Origin: Anaerobacterium chartisolvens | GTDB lineage: Bacteria; Bacillota; Clostridia; Acetivibrionales; DSM-27016 | Direction of reading: 5' to 3' | Length of the DNA stretch: 64,000 nt | Assembly (NCBI RefSeq): GCF_003337415.1 | Contig: NZ_QPJT01000026.1 | Coordinates: 1 to 64,000 of the forward strand | In this document: piece after piece, positions 60,071 through 64,000 of the stretch | How the letters are laid out: each line of letters opens with the position of its first letter | Position numbering within the stretch: position 1 is the stretch's first letter | Program-made: the position numbers and the translations under genes | The notes under the pieces: generated by a model | What the model was told of the DNA's origin: nothing | The model's input: the letters and a program-made list of their open reading frames with translations, nothing else | Database searches by the model: none

Positions 60071-62167
60071 TTATTTTATAATTGAGTTGCTCAGTATAAA
60101 CGCCGCAAAAACAATTGACACCATTGAAAGAAGCTTTATTAATATATTTATAGAAGGTCCCGAGGTATCCTTAAAGGGGTCTCCCACGGTATCGCCGACT
60201 ACTGCAGCCTTATGGCTGTCCGAGCCCTTGCCTCCATGGTTCCCCGCCTCAATATACTTTTTGGCGTTATCCCACGCACCGCCGGAATTGGCCATCATAA
60301 TGGCAAGCACAAAGCCTGCTACCGCGGCACCTGCAAGCATACCTGCAACACCGTTTACTCCAAGCACCAGTCCAACCACGATAGGAGCTACTATGGCAAC
60401 AAACGCAGGGGCTATCATTTCCTTCTGTGCGGACCTTGTACAGATATCAACACATGTAGCGTAATCAGCCTGTGCGGTTCCCTCCATAAGTCCCTTTATT
60501 TCTTTGAACTGTCTTCTTACTTCAACAACAATTTTTTGCGCCGCTCTTCCCACCGCATTCATTGTAAGTGCGGCAAACAAGAACGGGAGCATAGCCCCTA
60601 TGAACAATCCTATTAATACGGATGGATTCATTATTGACAAATTAAATTTAAAGCTTGGGTCAATCAGCTCTACCTCACCAACAAACGCAGCGATCAGCGC
60701 TAACGCCGTCAGTGCCGCCGAGCCTATTGCAAAGCCCTTTCCTGTGGCAGCAGTGGTATTTCCCAGAGAGTCAAGGGCATCTGTGCGCTTTCTTACCTCT
60801 GGCTTCTGATGTGACATTTCCGCAATACCCCCGGCGTTATCAGCTACAGGGCCGTATGCATCCGTTGCAAGAGTGATACCCAAGGTACTCAGCATACCTA
60901 CCGCGGCAATACCTATGCCGTACAGACCCATACCAAAATCAGCAGCACCACCTGCAAGGTAATAGCTTGCAAGCACCGCAACACTTATTATTATAACGGG
61001 AATCGCAGTAGATGCCATACCCAACGAAATACCGCCTATAATTACCGTAGCAGGCCCCGTAAGAGATGTGCCCGCCAAATTCTGTGTAGGCTTATATGTA
61101 TCCGAGGTAAAGTATTCGGTAAAGAAGCCTATGAGTATTCCCGCAAGAAGCCCGCTTATAACAGCCCAGTAAACTCCCATATGCTCGCTGCCCAAAACAT
61201 TTCTTACAAGGAAAAAGGACACAACCGCAATTATTGCACTGCTTATATATACGCCTCTTCTAAGTGCTGCCAGCAGAACCTTTTGCTCCGCCTTTTCTCC
61301 AGAGCGTACAAAAAAGGTTCCTATTATGGATGCCAGAACTCCTATGGCAGCCATTATAAGAGGAATTGTAACACCCCTTGTGCCAAGCCCCGCCGCAACA
61401 GCCAGCGCGCTTGTCGATACTATTGATCCCACATAGGATTCGTACAGGTCGGCGCCCATTCCCGCCACATCACCTACGTTATCTCCTACGTTGTCGGCTA
61501 TAACAGCGGGATTTCTCGGGTCATCCTCAGGTATCCCCGCCTCTACCTTTCCTACCAGGTCGGCGCCTACGTCTGCCGCCTTAGTGAATATACCGCCGCC
61601 GACACGCGCAAACAGAGCCATTGAGCTTGCGCCCATACCGAATGTCAGCATAGCGCTCGTTATCTTTTGAATCCTTTCAGCATCTGGAAGACCGGTATAG
61701 AACCAATCCAGGAAGAAATACCATATGCTCAGGTCCAAAAGACCCAGACCCACAACAACAAGACCCATTACCGCACCACTGGAAAATGCCACTCTCAGGC
61801 CTTTATTAAGGCTGTCCTTTGCGGCATTAGCAGTTCTGGCATTTGAGTTTGTTGCCATTTTCATCCCCAGAAAGCCCGAAAGGCCGGAAAAAAATCCTCC
61901 TGTCAAAAACGCGAAAGGCACAAACGGAGTGAGATAGCCTAAAAATGCCATTATGCCCAAGATAATAACCATGGCTACAAAAAATAATGCAACTCCCGTA
62001 TACTGCCTCTTTAAATATGCGTTAGCACCCTGGCGGACAGAAGCAGCTATTTTTTTCATTTCATCGGTTCCCTCGCTGTGCTTCATTACGCTGAATGCAA
62101 GATATGCGGCAAAGCCCAAGGCAATGATTGAACCGACCGGAGCCAGAACTATCAGATTAAAATCCAT
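60071..62167 (-). CDS. hppA: Membrane-bound ion-translocating pyrophosphatase, K+-dependent type
   Basis: This enzyme couples PPi hydrolysis to pumping H+ and/or Na+ across the membrane. The 698-residue protein has about 15-16 helices, the substrate site ADVGADLVGKVEAGIPEDDP, DNVGDNVGDVAGMGADLYES and a C-terminal VVGDTVGDPFKDTSGPS. The segment NTTAATGKG has Ala and Gly where K+-independent enzymes have Lys and Thr, indicating K+-dependence. H+ versus Na+ specificity cannot be decided by eye. AAGGGGGATG precedes ATG 62167. It is monocistronic with a terminator. Confidence 0.97.
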   Translation of the reverse strand: MDFNLIVLAPVGSIIALGFAAYLAFSVMKHSEGTDEMKKIAASVRQGANAYLKRQYTGVALFFVAMVIILGIMAFLGYLTPFVPFAFLTGGFFSGLSGFLGMKMATNSNARTANAAKDSLNKGLRVAFSSGAVMGLVVVGLGLLDLSIWYFFLDWFYTGLPDAERIQKITSAMLTFGMGASSMALFARVGGGIFTKAADVGADLVGKVEAGIPEDDPRNPAVIADNVGDNVGDVAGMGADLYESYVGSIVSTSALAVAAGLGTRGVTIPLIMAAIGVLASIIGTFFVRSGEKAEQKVLLAALRRGVYISSAIIAVVSFFLVRNVLGSEHMGVYWAVISGLLAGILIGFFTEYFTSDTYKPTQNLAGTSLTGPATVIIGGISLGMASTAIPVIIISVAVLASYYLAGGAADFGMGLYGIGIAAVGMLSTLGITLATDAYGPVADNAGGIAEMSHQKPEVRKRTDALDSLGNTTAATGKGFAIGSAALTALALIAAFVGEVELIDPSFKFNLSIMNPSVLIGLFIGAMLPFLFAALTMNAVGRAAQKIVVEVRRQFKEIKGLMEGTAQADYATCVDICTRSAQKEMIAPAFVAIVAPIVVGLVLGVNGVAGMLAGAAVAGFVLAIMMANSGGAWDNAKKYIEAGNHGGKGSDSHKAAVVGDTVGDPFKDTSGPSINILIKLLSMVSIVFAAFILSNSIIK

Positions 62168-62582
62168 AAAAAAACATCCCCCTTGATATCAGACAATGAT
62201 AATTTTGAATATAGCCGTCTTAAAGACAGCAGGCAGCTTAATTTTGCTTAAAAGCCCACCGTATAGCAGCTTATAATAAATACTCAAAACATAAGCACGC
62301 ATAAAAAGCTTAAGCCCTATACGGACAAAAGACATGCAATACTTACTATCAAGCAGTAGCTTTGTAAAAATTCACAGTTATCAAAGAGCAATTACGGTAG
62401 AATAATAATACCGTATTACTACCTGGCAATACATTCCTTCATCAAACCTGAATAATGTCAAAAACATTACCATACCATAAAAAATAGCTTAATTAATACT
62501 GCAGTATTAACATAAAAATTAACTGATTTTCATCATTAGTGAAGTTATCAAAATCCCTCACCATTTTACATTATAATACTTG
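62168..62582. other. Upstream region of hppA, no gene seen
   Basis: The stretch is A/T-rich and includes the hppA RBS at its left edge. An inverted repeat (TTACGGTA / TACCGTAT, 62392-62416) lies about 230 nt upstream of hppA. A TTGACA on the minus strand near 62456 lacks a good -10 at 17 nt. I see no ORF with an RBS. Confidence 0.45.
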
Positions 62583-62647
62583 CTGAAGGAATACACAATA
62601 TCATAATATTAAAAATTTTTAATATATGATATTGTGTATTCCTTCAG
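62583..62647. repeat. 65-nt near-perfect palindrome
   Basis: The left arm CTGAAGGAATACACAATATC continues ATAATATTAAAAA, and the right arm is its complement with one A missing (33 against 32 nt). There is no spacer loop. It lies between the hppA region and tRNA-Gly. It could end the tRNA transcript, form a cruciform, or be a small mobile hairpin. Confidence 0.85.
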
Positions 62648-62700
62648 AGCTCCATACACATAAAAAGGCCATCCGACACTATAGTCAGATGGCTCTTTCG

Positions 62701-62774
62701 TGGAGCGGGTGATGGGAATCGAACCCACGCAATCAGCTTGGAAGGCTGATGTTCTACCATTGAACTACACCCGC
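62701..62774 (-). tRNA. tRNA-Gly (anticodon TCC)
   Basis: The 74-nt gene, read on the minus strand, has a 7-bp acceptor stem GCGGGTG/CACCCGC, a T-loop GTTCGATTCC, anticodon TCC in a clear 5-bp stem, and an encoded CCA. It reads GGA/GGG-type glycine codons. Confidence 0.97.
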
Positions 62775-62842
62775 ACATCATACGCTGAAACGATATATCA
62801 TAATAACACTTTACAATAATATCCAAAATTATATATTAAACA

Positions 62843-62917
62843 TGGAGCGGGTTACGCGATTTGAACGCGCGACTTTCACCTTGGCAAGGTGACACTCTAC
62901 CACTGAGTTAAACCCGC
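62843..62917 (-). tRNA. tRNA-Gly (anticodon GCC)
   Basis: The 75-nt gene, on the minus strand, has the acceptor stem GCGGGTT/AACCCGC, T-arm GTTCAAATC, anticodon GCC, and encoded CCA. It reads GGC/GGT. It forms a pair with the downstream tRNA-Gly, 68 nt away. Confidence 0.97.
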
Positions 62918-63052
62918 ACTTATGACTGCAAAGGATATTATATACGCATAAGCGGCTTTTGTCAATAGCCATTTTGAAACAATTTGCGGGGGCAAAAACA
63001 GTCCTAAGCTAAGTTTAAGTCCATGTCCCTGCTCCCCGCATGGCTTTGTGTT

Positions 63053-64000
63053 TTATTTTTTCAATGTTTTCGCCCATGAGTCCTTCAAACTTACAACGCG
63101 GTTGAATACAGGTGCTCCCGGCTTTGAATCAACTGAATCGGCACAAAAATATCCCATCCTGAGGAATTGATATCTGGAGCCGCCGCCGGCATTTGCAAGG
63201 CTTGGCTCAACCTTGCATGAGGAAAGAAGCTCAAGCGACTGGGGATTTAGATCCTCTTTATAATCACGGCTTTCATCCTCTCCGGGATTGGGCTCCTTAA
63301 AAAGCCTGTCGTACAGCCGTACCTCGGCATCTACCGCATGGGCAGCCGACACCCAGTGAAGCGTGCCCTTAACCTTGCGCCCGTCGGGAGAATTCCCCCC
63401 TCTCGAGTCAGGGTCATAGGTGCAGTGAAGCTCAATTACTTCACCTGTGCTTTCATCCTTAACCACTTCGGTGCATTTTATGAAATATGCGTGCTTCAGT
63501 CGTACCTCCCCCCCCGGTACAAGCCTGAAATATCCTTTTGGAGGATTCTCCATGAAGTCGTCCTGCTCTATATATAGCTCTCTTGAAAAGGGAATCATTC
63601 TAGTTCCTTCATCAGGGGCTTCCGGGTTGTTTTCGGCCTCAAATTCCTCTTCCGCTCCCTCGGGGTAATTGTCAATAATTACCTTGAGAGGCCTTAATAC
63701 CGCCATAACCCTCTTAGCAGTCTTATTTAAATCCTCTCTTATACAGTGCTCAAGCAGCGCCGTATCCAGAGTGCTTGAGGTCTTCGCCACTCCTATCCTG
63801 TCACAGAAGTCCCTTATGGACTCAGGCGTAAACCCTCTTCTTCTAAGTCCGGATATGGTAGGCATTCTGGGGTCGTCCCACCCATTTACATAATTGCCCT
63901 TAACCAGCTCTAAGAGCTTTCTCTTGCTCATAACGGTATAGTTTATATTAAGGCGGGCAAACTCAATCTGCTGGGGTCTTGGATGATCAAGCGACAGAGT
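63053..64000 (-). CDS. glnS: Glutaminyl-tRNA synthetase (partial, N-terminus outside window)
   Basis: The visible 315 residues are the C-terminal two-thirds of a class I GlnRS. The frame reads in from the window edge: [20 protein letters not shown] then [12 protein letters not shown], the KMSKS-like loop, then [20 protein letters not shown]. The C-terminal beta-barrel anticodon-binding domains follow. Clostridia usually charge Gln through Glu-tRNA amidation, so a full GlnRS is an acquired trait shared by some lineages. The stop is at 63053 with no downstream partner gene; the start lies beyond 64000. Confidence 0.95.
   Translation of the reverse strand, partial: TLSLDHPRPQQIEFARLNINYTVMSKRKLLELVKGNYVNGWDDPRMPTISGLRRRGFTPESIRDFCDRIGVAKTSSTLDTALLEHCIREDLNKTAKRVMAVLRPLKVIIDNYPEGAEEEFEAENNPEAPDEGTRMIPFSRELYIEQDDFMENPPKGYFRLVPGGEVRLKHAYFIKCTEVVKDESTGEVIELHCTYDPDSRGGNSPDGRKVKGTLHWVSAAHAVDAEVRLYDRLFKEPNPGEDESRDYKEDLNPQSLELLSSCKVEPSLANAGGGSRYQFLRMGYFCADSVDSKPGAPVFNRVVSLKDSWAKTLKK

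Noticed and set aside
62644-62826. 60-residue ORF on the minus strand
   Set aside because: It lies over the tRNA-Gly (TCC) gene and has no RBS; it is a reading-frame shadow.
1-64000. CRISPR array, rRNA genes, prophage structural genes or a replication origin
   Set aside because: No regularly spaced repeats, rRNA signatures, phage structural proteins or DnaA-box clusters were seen on reading.

Overview
The window looks like chromosome of a spore-forming, low-GC Gram-positive anaerobe of the class Clostridia. The evidence is a dense set of endospore genes (spoIID, a spoIIQ-type M23 peptidase, a spoIIID remnant, spoVB, a Spo0E-like phosphatase gene, spoIIAA-spoIIAB-sigF, spoVAEa), Firmicutes-type HPr/HPr kinase control, CtsR and BirA operators of Firmicutes type, S-layer (SLH) proteins, and A/T-rich intergenic DNA with many strong intrinsic terminators. 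Most genes are on the minus strand. No species can be named from the sequence alone.

Layout. 1-2600: a small accessory-looking block (partial YdjM-like membrane hydrolase, a frameshifted small secreted protein, a PD-(D/E)XK nuclease-like protein, a VOC protein) that abuts a truncated spoIIID. 2767-6942: the conserved ywmB-murA-spoIID-spoIIQ module, which in sporulating Firmicutes normally runs on into spoIIID and mbl/mreB. 7143-16187: two adjacent giant secreted fibronectin-III/SLH proteins. 16437-24700: orphan prepilin peptidase, shikimate kinase, YfcE-type phosphodiesterase, lipoate ligase, MocR regulator, Spo0E-like protein, CtsR-controlled small heat-shock protein, SpoVB. 24695-30000: a membrane-anchored propeller-like protein, thioesterase, DusB, PilZ protein, and BioY with a BirA operator. 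30304-34785 (plus strand): a minimal chemoreceptor with a SpoIIAA-like partner, a MarR regulator, and an ArsA ATPase with an HSP20-like tail plus a tiny overlapping partner. 35092-43927: malic enzyme, CoaX with an overlapping disordered RG/DN-rich protein, amidohydrolase, BirA, a folP-folB-folK cluster, a second YfcE-type phosphodiesterase and an iron alcohol dehydrogenase. 44164-48832: an unfamiliar repeat protein, Ppx/GppA with an HD domain, an orphan response regulator lacking its phospho-acceptor Asp, and a lipoprotein. 48882-51377: the forespore sigma-F module with SpoVAEa and an easily missed 59-residue membrane ORF. 51629-60000: the hprK-PHP-murB-rapZ-yvcK-(glycogen debranching)-whiA-HPr cell-envelope/carbon-flux cluster. 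60071-64000: K+-dependent membrane pyrophosphatase, a 65-nt near-perfect palindrome, two tRNA-Gly genes and the 3' part of glnS.

How the parts fit. Cell-wall precursor synthesis (MurA, MurB), its metabolic switches (YvcK, RapZ, HPr, HprK) and sporulation morphogenesis (SpoIID/SpoIIQ engulfment, SpoVB, sigma-F) dominate. BirA and BioY form one biotin circuit through a visible operator.

Most worth a second look: spoIIID is broken exactly at its recognition helix in its native locus, next to non-core genes, as if interrupted by an excisable or degenerate insertion. Other points are three copies of a palindromic MITE-like element, two frameshifted or truncated genes near the left edge, a non-canonical response regulator, a triple-repeat protein upstream of ppx, and a chemoreceptor without a sensor domain.
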